Shown piece after piece: positions 10,545 to 23,546 of a DNA stretch of 64,000 nt. A model generated the notes under the pieces. That model was not told where the DNA came from. It ran no database searches and worked only from the letters and a program-made list of their open reading frames with translations. The DNA lies in assembly GCA_963995505.1 (NCBI GenBank), contig OZ023182.1, positions 13,682,619 to 13,746,618 on the forward strand, read 5' to 3'. The position numbers were made by a program, and so were the translations under genes. The DNA is from Hypericum androsaemum. Its lineage: Eukaryota > Streptophyta > Magnoliopsida > Malpighiales > Hypericaceae. Numbering within the stretch: the first letter of the stretch is position 1; the number at the start of each line of letters is the position of its first letter.

Positions 10545-13510
10545 TGTAATATCCTAGTCCTTTAATTATATTTGTCTGACTTAAATAAAGTATACTTAGT
10601 CGTAATGACATATTGGATTCGTATTTGGAGTGAGATTGCTATGTAAATAGAGTGCCAATGATAGTGGGAATGAATGCATTTGATATCTCGGACTACCTCA
10701 GATATGCTGCGATAAATTGAACATAACTTCTTCATCTGGGTTTAAAGGAGATTATTCAAAATGGTACTGAAAAGTGAGATATGAATTTACAAGCTTTGAA
10801 AGACATTAACTTTGTCATGCTAGCAATTGGGATCAAGCCTAGCAAGTGGATAAACAACACATTGTGTTGTCGGTTCTTGAAGTGCTTCGGTTGGACTTTT
10901 TGGTCTTTATTTAAACAAGAATTCATGTTCCTACATCTTTGTGAAGTGTATGTAGACATGAGTTAGTCTTCTAAGGATTCTAGATCAATCTCAACAAAGT
11001 CTACTCAAATAATTCACAACTGTTATGAAGATAGTTGGTAAGATTGGACAGCACTGATACCTACTTGGTAAATTGGACACATCTTCCTCAATTTTGCTCC
11101 AAATGCTACAAATAAATATGATTCTGAAACTAGACACATAGATCTACAATTGAGTAGAAAATAATTTTGGATAAAAAGCAATGTAGGTTGGTGAAACACG
11201 GGACTCAAGGTGCTGCATCCTGATTGGACCCCTTGGAAAAGTCATCCAATCATTTTTTACCACTTGGAAATTTGTTAGAATTAGTTGAGAACGTGACTCA
11301 TACTGGATGGTGACTCACCTACACTCTTTTAGGACTCATAAAATTAAAGAAAGAGGTAAGAAACTCTAGAGATAAGCCATAAAACGAAAGAGAAGAAAAA
11401 GAAGAGGGAGAGATAGAAGAAAGAGAAAGAAGTAGGTCAACAAAGAATAGTTCGGTAAGTAAGTTTCTGCTTTAATTTGAAATTTACAGTCTTCTCAAAG
11501 GTTGTAGAAGACTCAATGAACTTTCCAACCGTATATTATATGTCCTATTTGGATTAAGAAATCAATAAGAAATTGGTTTTGAATGGCAGACTAATAACTG
11601 GAGTATACAAGTGAGCTGGTGGACAAAGAAGTATTCAGTAAGTATCCTTGGGATTGGAATTGGACTTCCATATCTTCATGAGCATTGTATAGGACTTCAA
11701 AAGCATTCTAACCATATATGATTGGTAATAATTGGATAAAGGAATCGACCTAAAATGTATTTTGAACTATGGACTGTTTGTTGGAGTATACAGTCAAGAT
11801 GGTGGAAGAAAAAATTCTTGGTACGTATATTTGGACTCTGAAATGGACGTTGGTGCCTTCATATAGTTTGTAGAGGACTTAAATACCTTTCTAATGGTAT
11901 ATCATATGCTCTGTTTGGATTAAGGAATCATTGTCAAAACTTGGTTGAAATTCTAACTGACTGATTTCAGAATCAAATATGGTCAAGAGTAACAACTTGG
12001 TAAGTAATTTCTTTGGACTTCTAAGTTGATTTTTGGACTCGGTGTGATCATGAAAGAATAGAGCAGTGGTTGATGAAGATATGTACTTGGTTTTGTGTGA
12101 TATTGAGTTATAAGGGCTGCTTACCGAAGTTAGTGTGAATGGCCTTACCTTGTGCTCGGTGTGTGTTCGATTGGCCAAAACAGATCTTTTTATGAAATTA
12201 TGATCACAAACAATTATTGTACATGATGGTAAGTTAATAATGGACCAGTGACTGAAAAGATGCAAGCGACTTTGATAGATTTAAGTTATTTCTGACATTG
12301 GTTGTCGATTGTGCCAAAGTTGGTTATTTTTAAGTGTTGGAAGTGATTTGCTTGGGGAAGTGAGGAGCTGACCTCACTTTGTGATTAGAAATTGTTATAC
12401 AGAGTATGTGAAGCTTGGGAAGAAGGGTGGACGAAGGTACAAAGTGAAAGTATAATTGAATTGGGAATGAGCATTCGCAGAGCAGTCTTCATTAGAGTAA
12501 GCATATAGATCATGACAGCTTTGGTTTGCTTGGTACATGTGCATGTTTCAGACTTAAGTATATGCGTCTCATGCATATGGTTTTGTTTATAAATTCGACT
12601 TATTCATATGTGTTATGTTTGGTCTTACTTGGGTCAGATTTGTGAAATGTGTGGCATATGTGTATGGCCAGCTAGAAAACATGCATTTTCTAGCTTGGGG
12701 CTACTTTGATATGTATGTGAATATGTGACCAATATGTTTTGGTCTATGTGAATTTTGGTATGTTTGGTACGTTGTTTGTGGATGGCAGATGATGAGGTCT
12801 ACCCATGACCAACAGGGGCTGTTGGCATATGTGCACATATATTGAGGATACAAGGATTCTGATATGATATGATATGTTTGGCCGACGGGTTAGTTTCTGA
12901 TGGCGCCTTTAAGATATGGTATCCTCATGTCGGCGTGGGAGTGAAACTATCTAGACCTATCTGAAGTCCATCCGATATGTGTTATATGTTAGTGAAGGTC
13001 TATCTGAAATTTTGGTTATGTGATTACTTGATGACCTTATTTGTGAGATGGTCTTTTGTTGTCTTAGCTTTGTGTTCGTATTGTTTGGGTTTGATGTGGA
13101 ACATAGTTAAGTTCTTTCTCTCCCACATGTATCTGACATAACCAACACGTTATGTTCTATCTGCTTACAGAGTGTTTTCCCAAACACTCACCCCCTCTCA
13201 CCAGTTTTGCAGATTCATTTACGTGTCCTTGTATCCATCCGGAGATAGCTTTGTTGGTGTCAAGTCAATTTGCTTCTTCACGACTTGAATAAAGTCTCTG
13301 GCATCCATTTTGCTCTTTTGTCTAGTAATTCCGTAGCCAAAGTGTTCACTTTGATCCTGGGGATAGTGTAAAAATAATTGTATTTCATTTAGTTTTTGAG
13401 ACCGATAATTTTGTAAAGTAAAATACATTTGAGGCTAGCTAGACTCGTTAGGTATTGTAAATGGATTTGGGTCTAGCGCCGGTCACCGACCTCAGATTCG
13501 GGTCGTGACA
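10545..13510 (+). repeat. Solo LTR of a Ty3/gypsy-type retrotransposon
   Basis: Starts TGTAATATCCTAG and ends GATTCGGGTCGTGACA, the start and end style of chromovirus (Tekay/Retand-like) LTRs. It is flanked by a perfect 5-bp duplication TATAT (10540-10544 and 13511-13515). At 2966 bp it is a very long LTR, and no internal coding region is present, so it should be the product of unequal recombination between two LTRs. Open frames inside it are spurious. Confidence 0.75.
11456..12050. repeat. Degenerate ~180-bp tandem repeats within the solo LTR
   Basis: Four successive units start GGTAAGTA, AGTAAGTA, GGTACGTA and GGTAAGTA near 11456, 11639, 11820 and 11999 (spacing about 183, 181 and 179). 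Each full unit repeats the order GGACTT.., CATATAT.., TTTGGATTAAGGAATC-like blocks. The fourth copy is partial. Confidence 0.65.
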
Positions 13511-13817
13511 TATATAGACCAAAATAGTCAAAAATATAGGTTTTTAAATTCACATTTTAGAAATATCAACCAATTTATAACATATAAAGTCTACTTTTAT
13601 TTGTTGATTTGGAAAAATCGAGCATATGATACGACTTTTTATTTTAATTTTTGCTGATTTGGATAAAATCTGGTCAGACTAGGCAAGTCGAGTCAAAAAA
13701 TAGGACGAACTGTGCGGTTCGACCAGATTTTGGACAGTTCAACCGAAAGCCGTATAATCCATGAAAAGCGGCCCACTTTCTAGAGCGATCGGATTGCGTT
13801 TTTTAAAACTATGAAAA

Positions 13818-13973
13818 ATACATGTTCATCAATCCATTACATAGTTCTAATGAACACAAAGTACCGAAGGCCTTGGCTGTTCACTTTGAACACAAATACA
13901 TGTTCATCAATCCATTACATAGTTCTAATGAACACAAAGTACCGAAAGCTTTCGCTGTTCACTTTGCAGGTGC
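13818..13973. repeat. Two-copy 78-bp tandem repeat
   Basis: The unit beginning ATACATGTTCATCAATCC is present at 13818-13895 and again at 13896-13973 with a few substitutions. Open frames across it are artefacts of the duplication. Confidence 0.85.
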
Positions 13974-14266
13974 TATTGAAAATCAAAATATTTTATCCGT
14001 CTCAAATCTGATCAACGTAAAGTTATTAACTCAATTTCGGTTTCGCATGTCTGGATTTTTCTGGTGTCGTCGTGACTCTGTAAAGGACAAAGGTTGTGCG
14101 TTTCTCAAAAATAATTTCTTAACTTACCGAATACCAGAATTTACCAAATTTCAATAGGACTCCCTACCGAATTCAATCTCTGTTAGTAAAATTACCGATA
14201 CCGAACTTCTGATTATCAAGAATTTACCGATCACTAATTACCATTTGCACACCGCTAGGAGGTGTA

Positions 14267-14636
14267 CCATCAGAATCATTTGAGTGTCTGATTTTAACCG
14301 AAGTTGAAGTCGCTGGCTATAATTACTGTACAAGAGAGGCAGCAATATTGTTTCTAAGGTACAAACATTTCTACAAGCTAACACTTCATCCATCCTCACC
14401 AAAAAGGCTACACACTATCATCCATCAGAGGACTAGAAAGTTCTGTAGAATGGTAAACTAAGGGACAGTGAAACTCCTTGCAGCATTCCTGGGATTTCTT
14501 CATGATTTTCGGCTGCCGGAGTCCGTCTGGAACCAAAACCGACGCATGATCAATGGCGACGAAGCAATGCAAATCAGTGGAACAACACTGGAAGCCGAGT
14601 CAAGACACGGGCAAAACTGTTTCGGTTGGAACTAAA
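14267..14636. other. 3' flank / probable 3' UTR of MED14
   Basis: The region immediately downstream of the MED14 stop on the minus strand. It should hold the 3' UTR and poly(A) site; no single poly(A) signal stands out. Confidence 0.45.
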
Positions 14637-17600
14637 TCACGGCACCCCCGATGTGGCAGTGACTCCACCGTCTCTCAGCCCTTGAAGGCACGAAGTCAGT
14701 GCCCTTTGTGCGCTATCTGCAACCATTCTCAGCTTTCCTTGGGTAGCTTCACCAGTTGAAGATCCGTTAACTTCAACAGTTCGTGCCACCCGTTGCTTGC
14801 ATTTTTCCCACTCGTCGGCCCTTGGCCAGCATGCTCTTCCACCGTGGCTTCCCTCCATACCAAGGAATGTCACAGTATTGCTTTCACCGAACGAGTATCT
14901 CAGCCTCACCGAGACACAGTAGGGTAACCACGCAGCGCCACCCGCAGCGTTAATGTGAGGTATGTGTGCAGCGTCAAGTACCAGAGTCAGTGCAAAATCA
15001 ACGGAATTGTGGGACCTGTCATAGTGTATATTGCTTTTGGCCACGGATGGTCGGTCGGGTTTGTCATCTCCATTCAACCCGGAGTGATTCTCAAGGCATA
15101 ACTCAATGCGTGGCTTTTGACCGGGAGGAATTTCGCCACCTTGAGCCTGGGACAGTCCTTTCTTCCATGCAATTAATTTCAGAAACTCCCTCAGGACAGA
15201 TATAGGCAATGTGAGAAGTGTAATGAATGACGCTACACGAGATGCATCATAGGGCTCGGATGCCACACGTCGGCTGAAATAATCGCATATCTCTCCTATT
15301 TCAGATTGAGTTAGTTCTTCCTGAGCAGCTGTTGAGTTTGGTTGCTGTTGTTGCTGCTGTTGATGATGAAAGCGCTTAACACTAAGTACTTGAAGTAATA
15401 GCTGGACTCGGTGAACACTAACTGCAAACACATAACCCCTGCCGGAACACAGACAAGTCAGTCGATCAGTTTGCAACAAAATCCTCACACTAAGTTCATT
15501 AATCGGCTTCCGCGGTATAAACGCGACCATAAAAAAAGCAGCCTGACAAAGAACAAAATGTGCAAAATAGAGTAAACCCCTTGAGAATCAACGCATCGTA
15601 CCAGTTTGTCCGCCACCAACCTTTATTGTGCTTATGTTGTGACCAGTGAAATTTAAAATTACATCACGAGAGGAACATCACTTACGCCATACAGAAGGAC
15701 GAAAAACGATAAGGTCGAGGTGACAAATTCAGTGACATGCACCAATGTGGTTAAGAGCTTTTCAGAGTGATTTGAAAAGGTCATATTAAGAAGGTTTTCT
15801 TTGACTTTCTTACCCCACAAAGAAGCGCAACGCCGGCTGTTCCTGGTCTAGATTCAAAAGGGCACCTTCATTTTCCTTCAGAATTGATCCTAGTATCTGC
15901 TTCAACAGGTCTGGTAGTTGGGCAAACAGCCATAAAACTCCGAGGTACTTGAGAATGCCTCTTAGAACCTTCTTAAGAGCAACAAGGGGAACCCAGCCAC
16001 CACCATAACCACCATCATCACCAAGGCCAATAATTGCAGTATTCAGTTCTCCTCTAACATGAGAAGGGACACCACCACCCGGGGATCTACGTATAGGCAA
16101 TCCTGAGCCAACAACCGCCATACTTGAGGATCCATGAGTATTTCCGGCACGACTCAAAGCAGCAACCTGGGTTGCTGCTCTGTTCAGTGCTGCAGAACTT
16201 GGTAGATTGACTCGGTTTCCATTGACATGTGAAAGCTGGGAAGCTGGACTTACACTTGGATTGGAATTTCCGAACCCAACCATCTGTTGACTACCGGGAA
16301 AACCAGGATCCAGCACATTCAATTCCTGGGCAACATGCTCCATAATGAATGGACGAAACTGCGGACATGGTAGTGACCCTCCAACTGACGGACCACCCTT
16401 AGGGGGAGTTGCTGGCTGCAGCCACACCTGATCCCCTGCAAAGCACCGCATGTCAACAGCAAAATGCTTGCGGTATATGATCCGGATCCAGTAAGGGCCT
16501 CGCAGGACAACAGAGACATCTATGGGCAAAAGCGAGCTCGCGACAATTCCTGGACCACCTCGATTAGCAGCAGCTAACATTGCAGCATTCTGAATACTGT
16601 GATTACCAAGAGGGGCAGCAGTCGGAGATGTAACACCATTTCCGAAAGGGCTGGATATTATCTGGCTAACACCACTAGCAGAATTGCTTGGTAAAAGGCC
16701 CTGTGCTTGTGCATACCCTGCTGTCTTGGGAAGAGAAGAAACTGTTGCTGCTATGCCAGGTAGCCCCGGGGTAGGACCCCCCCGTGCAGGTCGAGTTGCT
16801 GCCACTAAGGCATGCAAAGGTCCAGCAGTGAGACGAATGCAGTCCAGAAGGGATTCGACCTCACCCCCATTTATGAATTCCTCGAGGAACTGTAGCAAAA
16901 TGCAAATGGACATGTAAGCGCACACCGCAACTGATAATAAAACAGCCAAGACAGCAAGGAAATACCAAGAGAAAGTAAAGTATGAATTTAAAGCACCTTT
17001 GTATGTGGCCATAGTTGGTCAGGAGATACATGCATGGTGCATCCCTCCCTGCCTGATTCCCACTCAACAATGAAACGAGCTAAGACACCAGAGCCAAAGC
17101 TGAACCAGAAACTCGTTAACCCAACTGCCTCAATTTTAAATGCCCTCCTCAGCTGCTCTAACAGCTTATCTGCTACCTCGACAGTGCCTTTTCCAGCAGC
17201 TGGCACTCTAATATCAGAGTTCATACCATTTTCATCTGATTTTTCATCGGTTCTGACTCCAAGCAGCTTTCGCATTCCAAGAGAGAACATTTTGGCATCA
17301 GATAGCCTTTGAATATCTGCAACTAGCTTTTTCATACTATCTGCCTCAACAGACTGATAACTGAGGACAACACCATCAGAATCATAACGAATATGGGAGT
17401 CTATATCAGATGTGTTGGCAATGCGAACTCCAGAACCCCAATTGGTATTACTGCTTCCCTTTTGCAGTTCCCACAAGTCCCGAAAGTGCTGATCATTTAT
17501 TTTCACATCCCATGACATGCTTCCAGGCCTGCCAAGCCTCAAGCATATATGCTGCCATGAATCACCTCTTGCAAATGGAAGCCTGAACCATATGTTTGAG

Positions 17601-20600
17601 GAAGAACTTCTTAAACCAACTTCTTCACCATACTGAATGTCCAAAGCGTCCATCTGGCTGGTCAATCGTGCATGTTTAATACAAAGAGAACAGTGCCTAA
17701 CCACATTGAGAAGAGCAGATACATAAATACTTGAGGGCACTTTCCCTTTATTTGCTTCAGCTACAAGATTCCCGTAATTATACTGTTCTTTTCGACAGGT
17801 CAATTCAGAGGCCATAAGTGCCTTTGACCCATGCTGCACAAACTGATCAGGTACTGCACTGTGGCTTCTCTTTGAAAACACCACTTTAGTAGCTTGAAGC
17901 GATGGAATTGAACTCAAAATATCTGAAACTTTACGTTTTCTAGGGTTTCTATCTGTCTTGGAAGATTCAACACCAGCGTGAGATGCAGCAGTATCTCCCA
18001 ATGGAAGAGCTGAAAAGAGAATAGTTGTCGAGTCAAACAAGTTAGTGCAAAATCCAAATAAATGAACAACAGAAACTAGATTTAGAGGAAGAATCTTACA
18101 TACGGGAGTGGTAGGTAAAGAGCTTGACCCAGCAACTCTCAGAGTTCCTGCAAGAGCACCAGTAGAGGAGCTCCTCAGTCCATTTTTCTTAAGATTTTGT
18201 GCAAAAAACTGAGAACTAGGCTGCCCAGGAAGAGATAAAAGTCGGGACGAGATCAATCCATCCTTTGAATCATTCAACAATCCCAGATTACCTTCATTCA
18301 TTTCCGGACCAACTTCAACTGAATGTGGAGATCTAAGAGAAGATAAATCTTGCTCAGATTTAGATGCCGTCAGGCTTTTCAGATTAGCAGTCCTTCCTAA
18401 ACCAGTAGCCACAGAACTGAAAGCATTGGACTGCGTTGGGCCCTTCAGATTGCTTGACAGATATGGTGACCCATTATAAAGTGCAGGCCCTCCACGTTTA
18501 CCATCATTCCCCATTTGTGATACCTGAATCCCTCCCTCCCACTTGGAGAATGGAGTTCCAGTTGTTACATTTACGAGGTTCGTTGGAACAGAGCCAAAAT
18601 GAGAATGAAGTGAAGAATTTTGAAGACTAAATGAAGAAGCAGACACCCCTTTCTCCAGCTGAAATACTTCATCAACAATGGATGAGAAACTTGATGGAGG
18701 AGCTCCTATAGGCTGCATAGAACTCTCTAGACTTAAATCTGAAAGAAGACCGTGCTCTGAAATCTGACTACGGTCCCTGGCACCGGGGAGAAAGTAATTT
18801 GACATCACGTTACCCATCAAATTCAGATGTAGCTCATCTTCAAACAACTGCATCTGTCTAATATCAATTTGTTTCATGCGCACCAAGTTGGTTGAGTCCT
18901 TGGCATTATGATCTATTCCAGATTGGCCTGACTGGCTCTCTAAGAGCTTCAAAAGTGGTTTAAAATCCTTATCAACTTGCAACAGAAGATAATAAGAACT
19001 ACCACAATCAGGGAAGCTCATCAACAACATAGCCAAATTGTTTACTAGGTGTTTCGGAACCTTAGCAGCAGCAAGACCATGTTCATGTACCTGCAGATTT
19101 GTACATGAAGAATGCTACTATGAAAACTGGCCGATAAGAAGAAAAATAGGACAACTTATATGTTTTCCAAAAATTACTCAGAGGAGAAGTTCATACCTCG
19201 AGACCCAAAAACTTCCCAATAGATGCAAACAAATGAAGAATGCTTTTACTTCTTAAATTAACAAAAACTTCAGCGGCACTTGTGCTTCCTTGATTGAGTG
19301 ATTCTTCACAGTCGGTCAGTGTTGAAGGAGGGAGTACATTTTGCGACATCCGCAACTGGAACCGACCACTCCTGCAAGCCAAGAGCGACTTTCACTCACC
19401 AAACTGATAAAAAAGGTCCTTATTTATAGACTTTCAATAGTCACTCAAAGGTTAACTTCACCATGCAAACCAATTTAATTCAGTTAATCAGACATCTCTC
19501 TTGTCCGACAAATGGGTATGCTTGCAAAGCAAAGATAGACTATACTAAAAAACTTCTCAAAGTCAGATTAAGCAACTTTTTTAAGGAGACAGTTTCATAT
19601 CTGTTGGTATTAATGAAATTCAACTTGCAAAAAAATCTGTGAAGAGACATTTCACACACAAATGACATCGTCCACAAGGATTCAGGTATATGGATGGCTT
19701 GTAGGCTCAAGACAACTGATCCGAGAATATTAATTTTGAAGAACTATTTTCTGAGCAGCAAAATTGTAGTACAAGAGCACTCTTCGGCACTGAGTGGTGA
19801 AGTTGAACGAAGAACTAGTAATTTCCTATAAGCTTTCCTATTGTTAAAAAGGAAACAATAGAGGCATTCAAATCCAGAAACAGAGATAGTTAGGGAGTTC
19901 TTTAATACACGGTCATCATGCATGAAAGTCGTAGACTTTAAGGGATCCAGCGAGGTGAGCTGAAATGGAAAATGTTTCATCCAAATATGTGAAGATAGGC
20001 TCCAGAAATTTGCAACGCCATCAATTATTTCCTAGACCGAAACAAAATAAACAGGAAAGTAAAACAGCAGTTCAAATTAGATGTACCTTATGTTTATCCC
20101 CAATGTGAAAAAAGACGAGCCATAAGCCCGGACTCGAAGAACTTCTTGCGCCTCACATTCCTTCTCGTCAGATCTACTTTCCTTCTGCAGGGGCAAAATT
20201 CGTTGTTACAACAAAAAGTAGTCACAATAAACAAAAATTAAATTTTAACTGTTAACAAAATTAAAAAGCATGCAATGTGTGCGCCCAAAAGCTTAAATTG
20301 TAGAAATCAGTAGCTCAAATTATTTCCCCGGCGGCCCTCCCCAAAAAAATCCTTAAATTGAAACCCTGATCAGCCAAATAAAGCCGCAAACCTTGCTATG
20401 GTCAATTTCTGGTTCTTGTACAGGAGAATGAAGAAGAAGGTCGCCAGTGACACGACAAATCTGAGCATTTCTTTCCAGCTCTTTCTGAATTTCAAGCAAA
20501 CGAGTATATCTGTGGCAACAAATTGCCCTCAGCAACACCTTCTCAACGTCAATGCAACTCTGATCAAGTGAAATTTCAGCCTCTCTTCCAGTCAAAGGGT

Positions 20601-22030
20601 CGATCAAGAATGTGCTATGAACATAACGTATCTGTAGATCAGGACCAGGTTCAATTCTGATAAATGGGCATGTTGCTGTGTCTGACGCGGTAGAGTTTTT
20701 CTCCAAATCCAACCAATAAATGACTTTCACCCCTGGGGTTCGCAGACCAGCTGAATCAGTTTCCCCATCTTGATTTAGTAATGTGGAACCACTACCACCT
20801 TCTGATATGAGTTCAAAACGAATAGCATCTTTCCATCTTCCAAGACGAAGAGCTTGTACTTGCCTTATCACGGTATCCATGACCAGGGCAACACAGAGTT
20901 CATGAAGTATAGAATACAACGTTACAAAAGGATTATCTGCCATTGCCATTCGCCGCTCTAAATCATCTCCAAGAACATGTCGGCGTGTTGCCTCCAGCTT
21001 TACTGGTCCAGATCTCTCCCCAACAAGCAACTCCAGATGCAATATTCTCCACAACGATAGGTGTCCTCGATAACCAAGAGTAACAAGTACCTTGAATTCT
21101 CCATTCACGCGTAAAAGTGTCGTTCCATCTGTCACTTTCACCTGGGAAATTTCTTTTGGCAGTGAAACCTCGAGTAACTTGGATCGCAAAAGCATGTCCA
21201 GCTTCCTCAGGGCTGGCTTCTGCTTATCTTCCGTCAAAGTGCTTTGGGTGCCAATGTCCTCCAAGCATTTAGGCAAACGCTGGTACGACCCAGTCAGAAG
21301 AACTTCAATGGCAGACGGAACATCATAAATTGGAGCACGAGCTTGCTGCAGCCCCTCGTGCATGAAGAACAAGGAATCCGCAGCTTGGGTGAAGCACACA
21401 TCATGACTCGATAGCGTAGATTGAAGCTGCTGGCAGTACTGTATCAGCGGAACCTGCAGGCAGAAACACATTAGTTACAAACCTAAACGAAACCACACTC
21501 TCTAAACTGCCCATTCATCATCAAAACTTGCCCTACATTTCAAACCTCCAAGATTCAACCTTTCATTTCCATTCAACCCGAAACCAGCAACCTTTCTGCT
21601 AACCCAATTCAACCCGAAAGCAGCAATCTTTCTGCTAACCCAATTCAACCCAAAGGCAGCAATCTTTCTACTAACCCAATTCAACCCGAAGGCAGCAATC
21701 TTTCGACTAACCCGATTCAACCCGAAAGCAGCAATCTTTCTACTAACCCAGCACATCAACACCCCACAAAAAACCAAAAAAGAGGAACTTGGGAAGAAAA
21801 GCACCCACTTGCTGGCACCACTTGGCAAGAACATTGAGCCGGAGCATGCGCTGGCGGGTCTTGTTGAGGTACTTGAGAAGCCCAACCTTCTTGTCAGCGT
21901 CCGACTGGTCGTCTACCCCAGCGGCCGACCGCGACTTCTCCACGAGCTCCTTGAGAGAGAGGAACGACTCCTCCGCCGCGTGCTTCACCAGCGACGAGAA
22001 ATCCGCCGTCTGCTGCCCTAACTCCCCCAT
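14637..22030 (-). CDS. MED14: Mediator complex subunit 14 (8 coding exons)
   Basis: Exons in transcript order: 22030-21809, 21453-20392, 20184-20087, 19371-19197, 19090-18100, 18009-16997, 16889-15814 and 15438-14637. All junctions are GT-AG and keep frame, giving 1812 aa (Arabidopsis MED14/SWP is about 1700). The N-terminus MGELGQQTADFSSLVKHAAE and the segments WCQQVPLIQYCQQL, YGSSFFTLGINIR, GCTMHVSPDQLWPHTK, QEQPALRFFVGG and the EICDYFSRRVASEPYDASR stretch match plant MED14. The Med14 N-terminal domain covers about residues 8-200; the middle (520-850) is Ser-rich and less conserved. A 90-bp intron (18010-18099) lies inside a longer open frame; its donor GTAAGA restores ..TTPVSLPLGD. MED14 is the nuclear backbone linking Mediator head, middle and tail. 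The gene looks intact. Confidence 0.96.
21571..21750. repeat. 36-bp minisatellite in MED14 intron 1
   Basis: Five head-to-tail 36-bp units starting ATTCAACCCGAAA at 21571, 21607, 21643, 21679 and 21715. Units differ by a few bases. Because 36 is divisible by 3, a spurious frame repeating VSRKIAAFGLN is open on the minus strand. Confidence 0.9.
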
Positions 22031-22400
22031 CCCCCGCCCCGGTAGGAAAAGTCAGGGAGCTAGGGTTTCTTGTCCTCTTGTCGGTTTGAGGGCAATCCCG
22101 TGGTGGGTTTAGGGCAGGCGCAGGAATTGGAGAAGCAACGGCGTCGTTTTGGGGGTCTTCTCGGTCGTTTCTCTTTGTAGTCGTCCCGGATCAGAAGTAT
22201 GTCCGAAGTTTGTTTTGTTTTGTTTTGTTTTGTTTGTTTCTCCGTTTCAAGAACAAGAAGAGAGAGAGAGACAGAGAGAGAATGGAGGCGCGTACATGTG
22301 CGTGCTTCTATTTTGTGAGGAAATTTGTCCACGTCAGACTGACTTTTCCAATTCCTTTGAAAAAACAAATACTGACTTCTTCCCATCAGTCACTAAAACG
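22031..22400 (-). promoter_or_regulatory. 5' leader and proximal promoter region of MED14
   Basis: Directly upstream of the MED14 ATG. On the transcript strand it contains CT-rich tracts, a (CAAAA)n stretch complementary to 22205-22240, and a purine-pyrimidine tract near 22256-22280. Such CT-rich leaders are usual for TATA-less plant housekeeping genes. No start site can be assigned. Confidence 0.4.
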
Positions 22401-22439
22401 GCCCTTATTTTTTCCTTAAAAAGAAAGGCCTTTTAATTT

Positions 22440-23546
22440 TTTTATATACTTCGGGACTGAGGCGGCACATTTCTTAAAAATGGCAAAATTCTCAATACAA
22501 ATATAAAATATTATTATATTTCAAAAAAATTGAATTCGAGAAGTTAATTAATCCTAGTGAATTGAGTGGTTGTTGGTAGAATGGCACCTTATTTTGCAAT
22601 GTGGAAAACAAGGTTGAGTTTATGCCCCATTATACTTATATAACGCTGTCCCATGGCAAGAAATTATGTTTATTTTAGGGAGAATTGCTCTCATTGTATC
22701 ATAAAAGAAAATCTCCTTTGTATTCGATTATGCAACAAGGAGAATTGATCCGGGTTATTAAAAATTATATTTTAAAAAAAAGTTTTGAGTTTAAGAATGT
22801 AAAAATATTGTTTTAAATAGTGTGAATGTCACACTATGTAAAGTGTGAAAAGTTTTTGCATTCTTTTTTTAATTTAAGAATGTAAAAATATTGTTTCAAA
22901 TAGTGTGACAATTCTCAATTCTGATATAACATTGAATAAGACAAAGAAATTATGGACTTATTTTTTTTTGGTTTAATCATCTAATACTCGGAAAAATAAG
23001 ACTAGAGATTTTTGGTACTTTAGAGACTGACCATTGACTTTGGACGAGACAATTTGAATTTGGTGGTTTGGTTGAGGGCGAAAATGGACAAGGGTAGAGC
23101 CGAATCCGTTTCCTTCCTGAGAAACCTATGTTTCGAGAGACTAGAGACTGACCATTGACTTTGGACGAGACAGCTTCTTAAGTTGACCGCAAACACCATG
23201 TCTGAGACTTGAGTAGCTCTTCCAATTTCGAATTCCATTGTTGCAGTTAGCACTGAAACTGAAATCCGTGATCCAAATCGAATTTCCAAAACTTTTTCGG
23301 GTTCAGATTCAGGTTTTCGAATCTGGTTTTGGACCCGATATCTAGAATCGGTTTCAGATAAAGGAATTAAGGGAGACCCTGAACCAAAACCAGAACCAAA
23401 ATCATGAACTTTTAAAATATAAATAGAAAGTGTCAATACACCAGCAGTTGCTGAAGTTATAGCCTCGGTAAGACCTAGAACAGGAGTTCAAAGAAACTTG
23501 ACGGTACAAGATGCAAGGATTACATTGTGACAAGACTTGGGGAAAG
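22440..23546. other. Intergenic DNA between MED14 and the cyclophilin
   Basis: AT-rich. Two similar segments (AAGAATGTAAAAATATTG, near 22793 and 22878) flank a short palindromic GTCACACTATGT region. A direct repeat AGACTGACCATTGACTTTGG occurs at about 23024 and 23144. A quasi-palindromic degraded MITE-like tract follows at 23260-23410. The end includes the cyclophilin 3' UTR. No gene seen. Confidence 0.45.

Larger units (their letters stand above)
10420..13813. mobile_element. hAT-like MITE interrupted by a solo LTR
   Basis: Terminal inverted repeats: CATAGTTTTAAAATACG on the left and CATAGTTTTAAAAAACG on the right (reverse complement). Flanks ACAAATAC (10412-10419) and AAAAATAC (13814-13821) match at 7 of 8 bases, as for an 8-bp hAT-type duplication. 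The interior is rich in GGTCGGACCGG- and GGTTCGACC-type sequence, shared with the element at 48551-49166. Without the LTR it is about 420 bp. Confidence 0.6.
10292..14257. mobile_element. Outer TIR element (GGTGTGCAAAT family) with nested insertions
   Basis: The left end reads TAGGGATGGACCAAAT and the right end, reverse-complemented, TAGCGGTGTGCAAAT, related termini of a common plant MITE type. A perfect 9-bp direct repeat GGAGGTGTA lies at 10283-10291 and 14258-14266; the terminal TA may belong to element or target. Without the inserted hAT-like element it would be about 570 bp. Superfamily is uncertain; a 9-bp duplication would fit Mutator-like elements. Confidence 0.6.

Noticed and set aside
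10781..12576. Several 60-124-codon frames on both strands
   Set aside because: All lie inside the solo LTR, with no domain or codon bias.
13822..14157. 111-codon frame with an internally duplicated segment
   Set aside because: It comes from the 78-bp tandem duplication at a MITE edge; no coding signature.
16988..19036. A single 682-codon open frame as one uninterrupted exon
   Set aside because: It contains a 90-bp intron (18010-18099) with consensus GTAAGA donor and TTTTCAG acceptor; the intron translation (KILPLNLVSVVHLFGF..) is not MED14-like, and splicing keeps frame.
21502..21885. 127-codon frame repeating VSRKIAAFGLN as a repeat protein
   Set aside because: It lies within MED14 intron 1 and results from the 36-bp minisatellite.
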